Source of the DNA: Saccharothrix sp. NRRL B-16314
Lineage (GTDB): Bacteria > Actinomycetota > Actinomycetes > Mycobacteriales > Pseudonocardiaceae
Assembly (NCBI RefSeq): GCF_000716595.1
Contig: NZ_JNXC01000001.1
Coordinates: forward strand, 496,001-560,000
Reading direction: 5' to 3'
Length of the DNA stretch: 64,000 nucleotides
Within the stretch, counting starts at the first letter, position 1. Each line of letters opens with the position of its first letter. The notes beneath the pieces were generated by a model that had not been told where the DNA came from, did not search any database, and worked only from the letters and a program-made list of their open reading frames with translations. Shown here piece after piece: positions 54,205 through 62,066 of this stretch. The translations under genes and the position numbers were made by a program.

Positions 54205-55053
54205 TCAAACCTGTACCGGACTGCGCACGCCGAGCAGTGCGCGTGCCTCCGCGGGCGACAGCGGCGGACGTTGGGCGATCTTCGCCAACCCGGCGGCGCG
54301 GGCCACCAGTTGCGCGTTGTCCCGCACCGGCTGGCCCTTCGCGTACGAGATGGTGTCCTCCATGCCCACCCGCAGGTGACCGCCCGCGGCCAGCGCGGTC
54401 AGCATCACCGGCAGGGTGGTCCGCCCGATGCCCGTCGCCGAGAACGACGCGCCCTCCGGCAGCAGCCGCAACGCCGCCACCAGCGTCTCCGCGTCACCCG
54501 GCATGCCGCCCGGCACGCCCATCACCAGGTCGACGTGCACCTTGCCGCCCGCCGGCAGCCCGTGCTGGTCCAGCAGCCGCCGCAGCGACGCCAGCTGGCC
54601 GATGTCGAAGATCTCGTACTCGGGGACGATGCCCCGCTCCTGCATCCCCTTGTGCAGCGCGACCACGAACTCCCAGCGGTTCAGGAAGACGTCGTCGCCG
54701 AAGTTCACCGTGCCCATGGTGCAGGACGCCGAGTCGGGCAGGGCGTCGAGCACCCGCAGCCGGTCCGCCTCCGGGTCGGTCACCGAGCCGCCGGTGGACA
54801 GCTGCACGATCAGGTTCGTGCGCTCCCTCAGCGCCGCGACCGTCGCCTTGAGCAGCCCCAGGTCCAACGTCGGCTTGGTGTCCGCGCCCCGGATGTGCAC
54901 GTGGATCATCGTGGCGCCGACCTGCTCGCACGACTCCGCCGTGCCGACCAGCTCCTCCAGCGTGACCGGCAGCTGCGGGACGTCGGCCTTCGCGTGCTCG
55001 GCCCCGGTGGGGGCGACGGTCAGCAGCGTGCCGTGGGATCCGGGTCGGGACAT
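54205..55053 (-). CDS. BKACE family (DUF849) beta-keto acid cleavage enzyme
   Basis: 282 residues, TIM barrel of the Kce/3-keto-5-aminohexanoate cleavage family, which condenses a beta-keto acid with acetyl-CoA. TLLTVAPTGAEHAKADVPQLPVT (about 9-31), the zinc ligand motif MIHVHIRGADTKPT (about 54-67) and VHVDLVMGVPGGMPG with GGHLRVGMEDT near the end are typical. The exact substrate is unknown. ATG 55053 matches the family N-terminus. Confidence 0.9.
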   Translation of the reverse strand: MSRPGSHGTLLTVAPTGAEHAKADVPQLPVTLEELVGTAESCEQVGATMIHVHIRGADTKPTLDLGLLKATVAALRERTNLIVQLSTGGSVTDPEADRLRVLDALPDSASCTMGTVNFGDDVFLNRWEFVVALHKGMQERGIVPEYEIFDIGQLASLRRLLDQHGLPAGGKVHVDLVMGVPGGMPGDAETLVAALRLLPEGASFSATGIGRTTLPVMLTALAAGGHLRVGMEDTISYAKGQPVRDNAQLVARAAGLAKIAQRPPLSPAEARALLGVRSPVQV

Positions 55054-55155
55054 GTCGTGATCCTGGCACACAACCCGCCCGGACCACCGAGCCGGCGACA
55101 CCCGTTCGGCCCGGAACCGCAGGCAGGCGAAGTCGCCGGTTTTCCGGACCGGAAT

Positions 55156-56247
55156 TCAGCGGCCCAGGTTGCGGGCCGCCTCACGGCCGAGTCCGGGGGT
55201 GTCCGGTGGCACCGAATCCGGGTCGACGGACGCCTGCACCCGGCGTTCCTCGGCACCGACCAGCAACTCCGTCTCCGGCGAGATGGACCGCTTGACCAGC
55301 GCCAACACGATCGTGCCCAGCTCGTGGTGCAGCGCCACGCTGCCGACCCGGCCGACCACGCGGTCGCCGGCCAGCACCGGGTCGCCCGTCTCCGGCTGCA
55401 CCTCGAGCGAGCCGTCCAAGTGCAGGAGCAGCATCCGGCGCGGCGGGCGGCCGACGTTGTGCACCTTGGAGACGGTCTCCTGGCCCCGGTAGCACCCCTT
55501 GTCCAGGTGCACGGCGTCGCCGATCCAGTTCACCTCGTGCGGGATGGTCTTCTCGTCCGTGTCCACGCCCAGGCGCGGGTGCAGCGACTCGACCCGCAGC
55601 GCCTCGAACGCCCAGCTGCCGGCCGGCCGCGCGCCCGCGTCGGTGAGCTTCTGCCACCAGTCGGCGAGGTCGGGCCGCGGCACCACCAGGTCGACCGCGT
55701 CCTGGCCGGGCCACGCCATGCGGCGGGCGAACCCCGCACCCAGCGCGACGACGCCGTGCGGGCCGTCCGGCAGCGGCAGGTCCAGCTTGGTGAACAACCC
55801 GGCGATCTCCGGGCCGACCACGGTCAGCACCGCCAGCTCGGCCGTCGCGTCCCGCGGCTCGACCTTCGACCAGAACACCATCTTGGTCAGGTACGCCAGC
55901 AGCTCGGCCGACCGCGACGGCTCCGTGTCGAGGTAGACGACACCGCCGACGTTCGCCACCACGGCGTGGTGCTCGACCCGGCCCTGCACGTCCAGGATCA
56001 GCGCCTCGGTGCCCCGGTCCTCGCCGAGCGCGGTGAAGTGCTGGCTGGTCAGCGAGTGCAGCCACGGCAGCCGGTCGTCACCCGGCACCGCGATGACGGC
56101 CCGGTTCGACCGGTCGAACACCGCGACCGACCGCGCGGCCGAGCGCTGTTCGGCGAACGGGTCGCCGAAGTGCCACGGCACGCCCTGGTCGGGGACGCCC
56201 TCGAACGGGGCGACCGCACCCGGAGCGGTCAACAGCGGTGAATTCAC
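55156..56247 (-). CDS. ygfZ: Folate-binding protein YgfZ/CAF17 family
   Basis: 363 residues, GcvT-like tetrahydrofolate-binding fold acting in iron-sulfur cluster maintenance. The diagnostic motif KGCYRGQETVSKVHNVG is at about residues 245-261; the N-terminus HFGDPFAEQRSA..VFDRSNRAVIAVPG is family-typical. GTG follows AAGGAG and overlaps the fur stop (GTGA), coupling iron regulation and Fe-S maintenance. Counterpart of Rv0811c. Confidence 0.92.
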   Translation of the reverse strand: MNSPLLTAPGAVAPFEGVPDQGVPWHFGDPFAEQRSAARSVAVFDRSNRAVIAVPGDDRLPWLHSLTSQHFTALGEDRGTEALILDVQGRVEHHAVVANVGGVVYLDTEPSRSAELLAYLTKMVFWSKVEPRDATAELAVLTVVGPEIAGLFTKLDLPLPDGPHGVVALGAGFARRMAWPGQDAVDLVVPRPDLADWWQKLTDAGARPAGSWAFEALRVESLHPRLGVDTDEKTIPHEVNWIGDAVHLDKGCYRGQETVSKVHNVGRPPRRMLLLHLDGSLEVQPETGDPVLAGDRVVGRVGSVALHHELGTIVLALVKRSISPETELLVGAEERRVQASVDPDSVPPDTPGLGREAARNLGR

Positions 56248-56693
56248 TCGGACTCCTTCGGCACGCTCTGGGACACGCACTCACGGCAGGTGCCGGACAG
56301 CGCGAGGTGGCTCGCATCCAGTTCGAACCCGAACTCCGCCCTGAGTGTTCCCCCCAGCGGGGTGAGGAGTTCGCACGGCACCTCGTCCATCCGCCCGCAC
56401 CGGTGGCAGACCAGGTGCACGTGCTCGTGCTCGTCGGCCGAGTAGTTCGGCGCGCCGTGCCCGAGGTGCGTGTGCCGGATCAGGCCGAGCCGTTCCAGCA
56501 GGTCGAGCGTGCGGTAGACGGTGGTGATGTTGACGGTGGGCGCGATGACCTGGACGCGCTGGCAGATCTGCTCCGGTGTGGCGTGACCCAGTTCGCGCAC
56601 CGCGTCCAGCACGAGCTGGCGCTGGGGTGTCATCCGCATGCCGCGGTCGTGCAGCGTTTTGCGCAGGGCTTTCGGGGCGCTGGCGGTGTCCAC
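56244..56693 (-). CDS. Fur-family metalloregulator
   Basis: 149 residues: winged helix (MRMTPQRQLVLDAVRELGHATPEQICQRVQ) with NITTVYRTLDLLERLGLI as recognition region (about 54-71), His/Asp metal site HEHVHLVCHRCG (about 90-101) and structural CxxC pairs (CHRC, CREC). Fur, Zur or PerR specificity cannot be fixed. TACCAT lies 7 nt before the GTG. Coupled to ygfZ. Confidence 0.93.
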   Translation of the reverse strand: MDTASAPKALRKTLHDRGMRMTPQRQLVLDAVRELGHATPEQICQRVQVIAPTVNITTVYRTLDLLERLGLIRHTHLGHGAPNYSADEHEHVHLVCHRCGRMDEVPCELLTPLGGTLRAEFGFELDASHLALSGTCRECVSQSVPKESE

Positions 56694-56700
56694 GAATCCG

Positions 56701-56721
56701 ATGGTAGGCCGTGAGTAGTCT
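56701..56721. promoter_or_regulatory. Divergent leaderless promoters of fur-ygfZ and pabC
   Basis: Leftward -10 TACCAT (56706-56701), 7 nt before the fur GTG; rightward -10 TAGTCT (56716-56721), 6 nt before the pabC ATG. The whole divergent gap is 34 bp. Confidence 0.5.
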
Positions 56722-56727
56722 CACGGT

Positions 56728-57570
56728 ATGCGCGTGCTCGCACTGTTGAACGGAACCCTGGCCGATCCCGACGCCCCGCTGATCCGGGTCGACGACTTCG
56801 GCCTCATGCGCGGCGACGGGGTCTTCGAGACGATCCTCGTCGTCGACGGCAAGCCCCGAGAACTCGATCCCCACCTGGATCGACTCGCCCGCTCGGCGGC
56901 GATGCTCGACCTGCCCGAGCCCGACCGTGCCGCGTTCGAGCACGCCGTCGACCTCGTGCTGGCGAACTGGACGGGCGGCGCGGAGATCGCGTTGAAGCTC
57001 GTCTACACCCGTGGCGTCGAAGGCGGTGACGGGACACCCACCGGTTTCGCGCTGGGGATGGACATCGCGCCCAAGGTGATGGACCAGCGGGCCGAGGGCA
57101 TCGCCGCGGTCACCCTGGACCGGGGGATCGAGCCGGGTCTGATGGACCGCGCGCCGTGGCTGCTGCTGGGCGCGAAGTCGCTGTCGTACGCGATGAACAT
57201 GGCCGCGATCCGCGAGGCGGAACGGCGGGGTGCGGCGGAGGTCGTGTTCACCACGTCGTCCGGGTCGGTGCTGGAAGGCCCGACGTCCACGCTGGTCATG
57301 GTCCGCGGGCGCACCCTGACCACGCCGCCGTCCGAGCTGGGCATCCTGCCCGGCACCACGCAGGCCGCGCTGTTCCGCGCCGCCGCGCGCGAGGGCTGGA
57401 CGGTCGAGGTGCGGCCGATCGCGGTGGAGGAGCTGTACTCGGCGGACGGTGTTTTCCTCGCGTCGAGCGTCCGCAAGATCACCCGCGTGCACACGTTGGA
57501 CGGCAAGACGCTGACCGACTCGGCTGCGCTGCACGCCGAGGTCGCGGACCTGTACGAGTCGGAGTACTAG
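56728..57570 (+). CDS. pabC: Class IV aminotransferase, probable aminodeoxychorismate lyase
   Basis: 280-residue PLP enzyme. DFGLMRGDGVFETI (about 23-36) is the fold-type IV start, the PLP Lys is in LLLGAKSLSYAMNMAA (about 147-162), and the phosphate-binding region is TSSGSVLEGPTSTLVMV with LPGTTQAALF. Makes p-aminobenzoate and pyruvate in folate synthesis; a branched-chain or D-amino-acid aminotransferase is possible. Neighbouring YgfZ (folate-binding) fits. Corresponds in position to Rv0812. Confidence 0.88.
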   Translation: MRVLALLNGTLADPDAPLIRVDDFGLMRGDGVFETILVVDGKPRELDPHLDRLARSAAMLDLPEPDRAAFEHAVDLVLANWTGGAEIALKLVYTRGVEGGDGTPTGFALGMDIAPKVMDQRAEGIAAVTLDRGIEPGLMDRAPWLLLGAKSLSYAMNMAAIREAERRGAAEVVFTTSSGSVLEGPTSTLVMVRGRTLTTPPSELGILPGTTQAALFRAAAREGWTVEVRPIAVEELYSADGVFLASSVRKITRVHTLDGKTLTDSAALHAEVADLYESEY

Positions 57571-57573
57571 GAC

Positions 57574-57767
57574 GTCGTGGCCCCGGGCTTGCGGGGCCAC
57601 AGCCTCTTGCTCCGTGGCGGGCTGGGCGTTCCTGGCCCGCAGCGTCTGCTCCGCGGCGGGCTGGGCGTTCCCGGACCACAGCGTCTGCTCCGTCGTGGAT
57701 CTCGACATCCGGCCCGCTGCGTCTGCTCCGTCGTGGATCCGGGCGTTCGGGCCACAGCCTTGTGCCC
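57574..57767. repeat. Five-unit 38-40 bp degenerate tandem repeat after pabC
   Basis: Units at 57574, 57614, 57653, 57692 and 57730, each ending in AGCGTCTGCTCC or a variant. Units 2 and 3 are nearly identical. It begins 3 nt after the pabC stop. Open frames through it (both strands) are repeat artefacts. From 57768 to 57840 I see nothing notable. Confidence 0.88.
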
Positions 57768-57840
57768 GGTCGCGGAGTGCTGATCGCCGTTCGTCCTGCC
57801 CGTCCGCCGTGCCGGGGTGGTTCGCCCTGCTCGGTGGGTC

Positions 57841-57876
57841 CGTTCAGCCCTGTGGGTTCGTTCAGGCCTGTGGCGC
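57841..57876. repeat. 18-bp tandem duplication spanning the pxpC stop
   Basis: CGTTCAGCCCTGTGGGTT (57841-57858) and CGTTCAGGCCTGTGGCGC (57859-57876). The second unit contains the stop codon and last codons of the leftward pxpC gene. Confidence 0.75.
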
Positions 57877-58791
57877 GAAGCGGAGCGGTGTGCCCGGCGC
57901 GGCCTGCCCGAGCAGCGGGAGGTGGTGCTCCGGGACCACGCCGATCACCGGGTAGCCGCCGGTCGTCGGGTGGTCGGCGAGGAAGACGACGGGCCGGCCG
58001 TCCGCCGGGACCTGCACCGCGCCGGTGACCAGGCCTTCGCTCGGCAGCTCCGCCGCGACCCGGCGCGCGACCCGGTCGAGGGACGTGCCGGTGAGGCGGA
58101 TGCCGACCCGGTTGCTGCGGTCGGACACCGTCCACCGGCCGGCGCGGAGCTGCCGTGCCGGGTCGTGGAACCAGTCGTCTCGGGGGCCGAGGAACACGGG
58201 CACGACCAGCTCGTCCGGCGCCTGGACGGGCACGAGCACGTCGACACCCACCGGCACGCCGGTCGGGTCGCCGAGGGGTAGTTCGTCGTCGGGCCGCAGT
58301 GGTGCCGGGCCGAGGCCGGAGAGCAGGTCGGTGGACCGGCTGCCCAGCTCGGCGGGAACGGTGATGCCGCCCGAGACCGCGACGTACGAGCGGAGGCCGC
58401 CGCTGGGCGTGCCGAGGGTCAGGGTCTCGCCGGGGGCGAGGTGCGTCGGCGAGTCGCGCAGGACGCCGTCGACGGACGTGGGCGTTGCCGGTCCGGTCAC
58501 CGCGATCGTGCAGGAGGCGTTGGCGCGCAGCGACAGCCCGCCGAGGAGGACTTCGAGGCCGGCGGCGTCCTCGGGGTTGCCGACCAGGCGGTTGGCGAGC
58601 TTGAGCGACGGCCGGTCCACCGCGCCGGAAGGCGGGACGCCGAGGTGGGCGTTGCCAGGCCGGCCGAGGTCCTGGATCAGGGTCTGGGGGCCGGTGCTCA
58701 GCACGGTGAGGGTGCGTGAGCGTTGAATTCGGGGGTTCTGAACGTAGGACTCACGCGTTCTGAACGTAGGACTCACGGGGTGGTGGGTCAT
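57862..58791 (-). CDS. pxpC: 5-oxoprolinase subunit C family (KipA/biotin-dependent carboxyltransferase-like)
   Basis: 309 residues from ATG 58791, which overlaps the pxpB stop (ATGA). The family domain starts only at TVLSTGPQTLIQDLGRPGNAHLGVP (about residue 30), so the first about 29 residues (with RESYVQN) are translated from a 22-bp tandem repeat; GTG 58704 is the likely ancestral start (280 residues). Later motifs SGAVDRPSLKLANRLVGN and VFLADHPTTGGYPVIG are typical. With PxpB forms the ATP-dependent 5-oxoproline cleavage complex; pxpA is absent here. Confidence 0.88.
   Translation of the reverse strand: MTHHPVSPTFRTRESYVQNPRIQRSRTLTVLSTGPQTLIQDLGRPGNAHLGVPPSGAVDRPSLKLANRLVGNPEDAAGLEVLLGGLSLRANASCTIAVTGPATPTSVDGVLRDSPTHLAPGETLTLGTPSGGLRSYVAVSGGITVPAELGSRSTDLLSGLGPAPLRPDDELPLGDPTGVPVGVDVLVPVQAPDELVVPVFLGPRDDWFHDPARQLRAGRWTVSDRSNRVGIRLTGTSLDRVARRVAAELPSEGLVTGAVQVPADGRPVVFLADHPTTGGYPVIGVVPEHHLPLLGQAAPGTPLRFAPQA
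58735..58777. repeat. 22-bp tandem repeat at pxpB-pxpC junction
   Basis: GTTCTGAACGTAGGACTCAC with G appended occurs exactly twice (58735-58755 and 58757-58777), one base apart. It lies between two coupled genes and is read as the N-terminal extension of pxpC if the ATG at 58791 is used. Confidence 0.9.
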
Positions 58792-59393
58792 GGGGTGGCC
58801 TCGAAGCGGACGCGGTGGCCGGGGGCGAGCAGGGCCGGGGTGGGGCGTCGCGGGTCGAAGAGCGGCGCGTCGGTGCGGCCGATCAGGCGCCAGCCGCCGG
58901 GGGTGGCGCGGGGGTAGGCGGCGGTGAACTCGCCGGCCACGGCCACCGAACCGGCGGGCACCCTCGTGCGCGGTGACGGGAGGCGGGGCTGGCGCAGCGG
59001 CTCGGGCAGGCCGGTCAGGTACGCGAAGCCGGGGGCGAAGCCGCAGAACGCGACCCGGTAGGCGGCGCCGGTGTGCAGCTCGACCACTTCGGCGGGGGTC
59101 AGGCCGGCGGTGTCGGCGACCAGGTCCAGGTCGGGGCCGTCGTAGCGGACCGGGATGACCACCTCGGCCGAGACCGCCTCCGGCTGGTGGACCAGGGAAG
59201 CGGTGGCCAGGATCTTGCGGATCGACGGCAACGCGCCGGGTTTCGCGACGATCAGGACCGTTCGGGCGGCGGGCACGAGTTCGACCACGTCCGGCGACCC
59301 GGCCGCCGCGACCGCCGCGCGCACGGCCTCCACCTCGTCGAGCGAGTCCACCTCGACGAGCACCGCGTCCGTGCCGCACCGCCGCAGCTCCAT
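58788..59393 (-). CDS. pxpB: 5-oxoprolinase subunit B family (KipI-like)
   Basis: 201 residues, cyclophilin-like allophanate hydrolase subunit 1: MELRRCGTDAVLVEVDSLDEV, VPVRYDGPDLD, the diagnostic YRVAFCGFAPGFAYLTGLP (about 109-127) and RVPAGSVAVAGEFTAAYPRATPGGW. Starts at ATG 59393: TACGCT lies 6 nt upstream, the leaderless geometry, favouring it over GTG 59399. Partner of PxpC in 5-oxoproline hydrolysis. Confidence 0.92.
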   Translation of the reverse strand: MELRRCGTDAVLVEVDSLDEVEAVRAAVAAAGSPDVVELVPAARTVLIVAKPGALPSIRKILATASLVHQPEAVSAEVVIPVRYDGPDLDLVADTAGLTPAEVVELHTGAAYRVAFCGFAPGFAYLTGLPEPLRQPRLPSPRTRVPAGSVAVAGEFTAAYPRATPGGWRLIGRTDAPLFDPRRPTPALLAPGHRVRFEATP

Positions 59394-59399
59394 GGGCAC

Positions 59400-59405
59400 A
59401 GCGTA
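59400..59405 (-). promoter_or_regulatory. -10 box, leaderless start of pxpB
   Basis: TACGCT on the reverse strand, then six bases, then ATG at 59393. Confidence 0.45.
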
Positions 59406-59482
59406 GGGTGGGATTGTTCAACAATCCAACCCGCGTCGACCGAGGGCCCGGCCGACCGGGGACCTCGTCGGCTGGGACCTCG

Positions 59483-60118
59483 TCAGCCGACGATGCGCTT
59501 CAGGTGGGCCGAGGTGTGGGGCTGGAGCGGTTGGCCGACCATGGCCCGCTCCTCGACGTACGCCAGGTCGCCGTTGTTGACGATGCCGTACAGGCGCTGC
59601 CCGCCGGTGACCTCCTTGGCGGTCGCCGTGCGGATCACCGCGTCGGTGGCCAGCTCCCAGGACGTCTGGTTGCGCGGCTTGCCGTAGTACAGCTCCACGA
59701 CCCCGGTGTTGTGCGTGATCAACACCTCGATGGTGTCGTCCGCCTGCGGACGCCAGAAGCCGGTCTCGCGGGCGGCCTGGCGGATCACCGCGCCGTCCTC
59801 GTCGAGCAGCCACGCCCTGGCCTCGTAGTAGAGGAACGGCCGGCCGTCGTGCGCGAAGGTGATCTGCTGCCCGAACCGGTACGGGCCGTCGATCGTCGGG
59901 TACACGACCTCGCCCTCGCCGCGCCACACGCCGACCAGCGGCAGCAGCGCCAGGCACGCGTCGTGCAGCGAAGGCCCGCTGCGCAGGTTCGCGGTGTCCG
60001 CCGGGATCGGCAGGTCGTCGAACTGCGGCAGGTTCCGCGCGCCCGTCACCGCCGCACGCGAAGCGGCGGCCCGGACGGCCTCGTCACCACTGCCGGGGAC
60101 CGGCGCGTCGCCGCTCAT
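59483..60118 (-). CDS. Nitrobindin family heme-binding beta barrel
   Basis: 211 residues. An N-terminal Ala/Arg-rich extension is followed by the 10-strand FABP-like barrel: [14 protein letters not shown] (GxWxGxG signature, about 75-88), [28 protein letters not shown] and the C-terminal SAHLKRI with the probable heme-ligand His (about 206). Binds ferric heme and may isomerise peroxynitrite. Counterpart of Rv0813c. Overlaps the tiny upstream gene by ATGA. Confidence 0.9.
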   Translation of the reverse strand: MSGDAPVPGSGDEAVRAAASRAAVTGARNLPQFDDLPIPADTANLRSGPSLHDACLALLPLVGVWRGEGEVVYPTIDGPYRFGQQITFAHDGRPFLYYEARAWLLDEDGAVIRQAARETGFWRPQADDTIEVLITHNTGVVELYYGKPRNQTSWELATDAVIRTATAKEVTGGQRLYGIVNNGDLAYVEERAMVGQPLQPHTSAHLKRIVG

Positions 60119-60213
60119 CGCTGGTCGGAGAACAGCCGGTACACGACGTACCCGGCGAACCACACGACCATCAAGGACACCACGACCAGCAGCGCTGTGA
60201 AGATGTGTTCCAC
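60115..60213 (-). CDS. 32-residue single-helix membrane protein coupled to nitrobindin
   Basis: Reads (M/V)[17 protein letters not shown], then [14 protein letters not shown]: one transmembrane helix flanked by a short acidic N-terminus and a basic C-terminus. Its TGA overlaps the nitrobindin ATG (ATGA), and TAAACT lies 6 nt before its GTG, giving a leaderless promoter. Both signals argue for a real gene. It may recruit nitrobindin to the membrane; that is inference. Confidence 0.65.
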   Translation of the reverse strand: MEHIFTALLVVVSLMVVWFAGYVVYRLFSDQR

Positions 60214-60247
60214 CAGCCCAGTTTAGGCACCCACCCCCGAACGGCGG

Positions 60248-60277
60248 CGACCCCGGTGGCGAACGCCACCGGGGTCG
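60248..60277. terminator. Hairpin terminator of the sulfurtransferase operon
   Basis: 13-bp perfect stem CGACCCCGGTGGC (60248-60260) with its complement (60265-60277), 4-nt loop, about 57 bp beyond the sseC stop on the leftward strand. Confidence 0.85.
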
Positions 60278-60334
60278 GCGAGAGGTAGCGCCGGGCGGAC
60301 CCGTGCACTCCTCCCCGCTGGGGGTGTGGACCGG

Positions 60335-60634
60335 TCAGGCCACCGCGACCTCGACCGGGTGCACGCCCGGCCCCTCCGCGTTGACCGACGCCTGCCCGTT
60401 GCCGGACCGGTGCAGCGCCCGGACGGTCCACGTGCCCGGCGCGGCGAAGAAGCGGAAGTCGCCGTCGGCGGAGGACACGACCTCGGCGGTGAACTCGCCG
60501 GACGAGTCCAGCAGCCGCACGAACGCGCCGCCGACCGGTGCGCCGTCGGCGCGGACCTTGCCGGTCAGCACGACCTCGTTCGCGCCCACCTGGATGTCCG
60601 CACCCTGCTCGGGTGCGCCACAGCTGCTGCTCAT
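60335..60634 (-). CDS. sseC: SseC-like DUF1416 protein
   Basis: 99 residues, an immunoglobulin-like beta-sandwich: SSSCGAPEQGADIQVGANEVVLTGKVRADGAPVGGAFVRLLD, then GDFRFFAAPGTWTVRALH. Cys5 is near the N-terminus. Always found beside a thiosulfate sulfurtransferase (Rv0814c/Rv0815c in M. tuberculosis); assigned to sulfur metabolism though the mechanism is unknown. Starts 2 nt after the sulfurtransferase stop. Confidence 0.9.
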   Translation of the reverse strand: MSSSCGAPEQGADIQVGANEVVLTGKVRADGAPVGGAFVRLLDSSGEFTAEVVSSADGDFRFFAAPGTWTVRALHRSGNGQASVNAEGPGVHPVEVAVA

Positions 60635-60636
60635 GA

Positions 60637-61482
60637 TCAGGCCTCCTTGCCGCTGCCGAGCTCGATCGGCACGCCGATGAGCGAGCCGTACTCGGTCCAG
60701 GAACCGTCGTAGTTCTTCACGTCCTCGTGACCGAGCAGCTCGTGCAGCGCGAACCACGTGTGCGACGAGCGCTCGCCGATGCGGCAGTAGGCGATCGTCT
60801 TGCGCGAGCCGTCGAACCCGGCCGCGCCGTAGATCTCGGCCAGCTCCTCGTCCGACTTGAACGTGCCGTCCTCGTTGGCCGCCTTGCTCCACGGCACGTT
60901 GATCGCGCTCGGGATGTGGCCGCCGCGCTGCGCCTGCTCCTGCGGGAGGTGCGCGGGCGCGAGCAGCTTGCCGGAGAACTCGTCGGGCGACCGCACGTCG
61001 ACCAGGTTCTTGTTGCCGATCGCGTCGACGACCTCGTCGCGGAACGCGCGGATCGCCTGGTTCTGCTCCTGGGCGGTGTAGCTGGTCGCCTCGCGGTCGA
61101 CCTGCTCCTTGTCCAGCGGGCGGCCGTCCAGCTCCCACTTCTTCCGGCCGCCGTCGAGCAGCTTCACGCTGTCGTGGCCGTAGAGCTTGAAGTACCAGTA
61201 GGCGTACGCGGCGAACCAGTTGTTGTTGCCGCCGTACAGGATGACGTTGTCGTCGTTGGAGATGCCCTTGGCGGACAGCAGCTTCTCGAAGCCCGCGCGG
61301 TCCACGAAGTCGCGGCGGACCGGGTCCTGCAACTCGGTCTTCCAGTCGATCTTCACCGCGCCCGGGATGTGGCCACCGTCGTAGGCGGAGGTGTCCTCGT
61401 CCACCTCAACGAACACCACGCCGGGCGTGGCGAGGTTCTCCTCGGCCCAAGCGGCCGAGACCAGGACGTCTTCACGGCTCAT
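60637..61482 (-). CDS. sseA: Thiosulfate sulfurtransferase (rhodanese)
   Basis: 281 residues, two tandem rhodanese domains. The inactive N-terminal one has VFVEVDEDTSAYDGGHIPGA; the C-terminal one has the active-site loop AYCRIGERSSHTW (Cys about 233, loop CRIGER(S/T) as in CysA2-type enzymes). Transfers sulfane sulfur from thiosulfate to cyanide or thiols. Member of the operon with DUF4395 and sseC behind a cysteine leader ORF. Equivalent to CysA2 (Rv0815c). Confidence 0.94.
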   Translation of the reverse strand: MSREDVLVSAAWAEENLATPGVVFVEVDEDTSAYDGGHIPGAVKIDWKTELQDPVRRDFVDRAGFEKLLSAKGISNDDNVILYGGNNNWFAAYAYWYFKLYGHDSVKLLDGGRKKWELDGRPLDKEQVDREATSYTAQEQNQAIRAFRDEVVDAIGNKNLVDVRSPDEFSGKLLAPAHLPQEQAQRGGHIPSAINVPWSKAANEDGTFKSDEELAEIYGAAGFDGSRKTIAYCRIGERSSHTWFALHELLGHEDVKNYDGSWTEYGSLIGVPIELGSGKEA

Positions 61483-61508
61483 CGAAGCTGCTCCAATTTT
61501 CTTCGTTC

Positions 61509-61961
61509 TTACTGCGACGGTGTCGACTGGGGTCGGGCTAGTGCGGGTGCGTGGCGGCGCAGGAGCAGGTACAGCTCACAGCCGAGGCACAGGCCGAGCG
61601 CGGCGTTGAGCAGCGCGGCGACGAGCGCGGCGGACGTGGCGACGACCCCGAGCGCGGTCAGTCCGGAGGCGTAGCCGACCGTGCCGATCAGCGCGAACAC
61701 GAACCCGACGCCCTGCGCGAACCGCAGCGGGCCGGCTTCCTCGCGCTCGCTGGTCGGCGTGATCCTCGGCTGGACGGCGTACCGGTAGAGGTGGCCCCAC
61801 GGGTTGAGCTTGAGCGAGATGAACGCGCACATCGCGAACAGCACGGTTTGTGCGGCGAGCAACCGCCACGACCCGGTCAGCAGGACGACCGCCAGCACGG
61901 CGGTGGTGATCCAGGCGCTGAAACGGGGACCTCGCGGGTCCACTGGGGCATCTTTCGGCAC
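61509..61961 (-). CDS. DUF4395 membrane protein
   Basis: 150 residues, about four helices: AWITTAVLAVVLLTG, LLAAQTVLFAMCAFISL, FAQGVGFVFALIGTVGYASG and SAALVAALLNAALGLCLGCELYLLL; the CLGC pair near residue 128 is conserved. DUF4395 proteins are linked to sulfur/thiosulfate genes and may move sulfur compounds or act as redox partners. GTG follows AGGAGGT. First structural gene after the leader ORF. Confidence 0.88.
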   Translation of the reverse strand: MPKDAPVDPRGPRFSAWITTAVLAVVLLTGSWRLLAAQTVLFAMCAFISLKLNPWGHLYRYAVQPRITPTSEREEAGPLRFAQGVGFVFALIGTVGYASGLTALGVVATSAALVAALLNAALGLCLGCELYLLLRRHAPALARPQSTPSQ

Positions 61962-61984
61962 GGCGACCTCCTGACGGTGGACAA

Positions 61985-62052
61985 GACTGGGCAGTCCGTC
62001 TTCAGGCGGTGGTAGGGCAGGCGCACACGCCCGTCAAGGGCGTGCGGACTGC
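61985..62052 (-). promoter_or_regulatory. Candidate attenuator: mutually exclusive inverted repeats
   Basis: Between the leader ORF and DUF4395. GCAGTCCG (61991-61998) can pair with CGGACTGC (62045-62052), or its bases can form a local hairpin GACTG-GGC-CAGTC (61985-61997). A third stem, CACGCCC/GGGCGTG (62026-62032, 62038-62044), lies in between. Sharing of strands between alternative pairings is the hallmark of attenuation. Confidence 0.5.
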
Positions 62053-62066
62053 CGGGGACCGCCCGG

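Noticed and set aside
57577..57783. 68-codon repeat protein after pabC, and antisense frames in the same stretch
   Set aside because: Artefact of the 38-40 bp tandem repeat; no ribosome binding site or family features.
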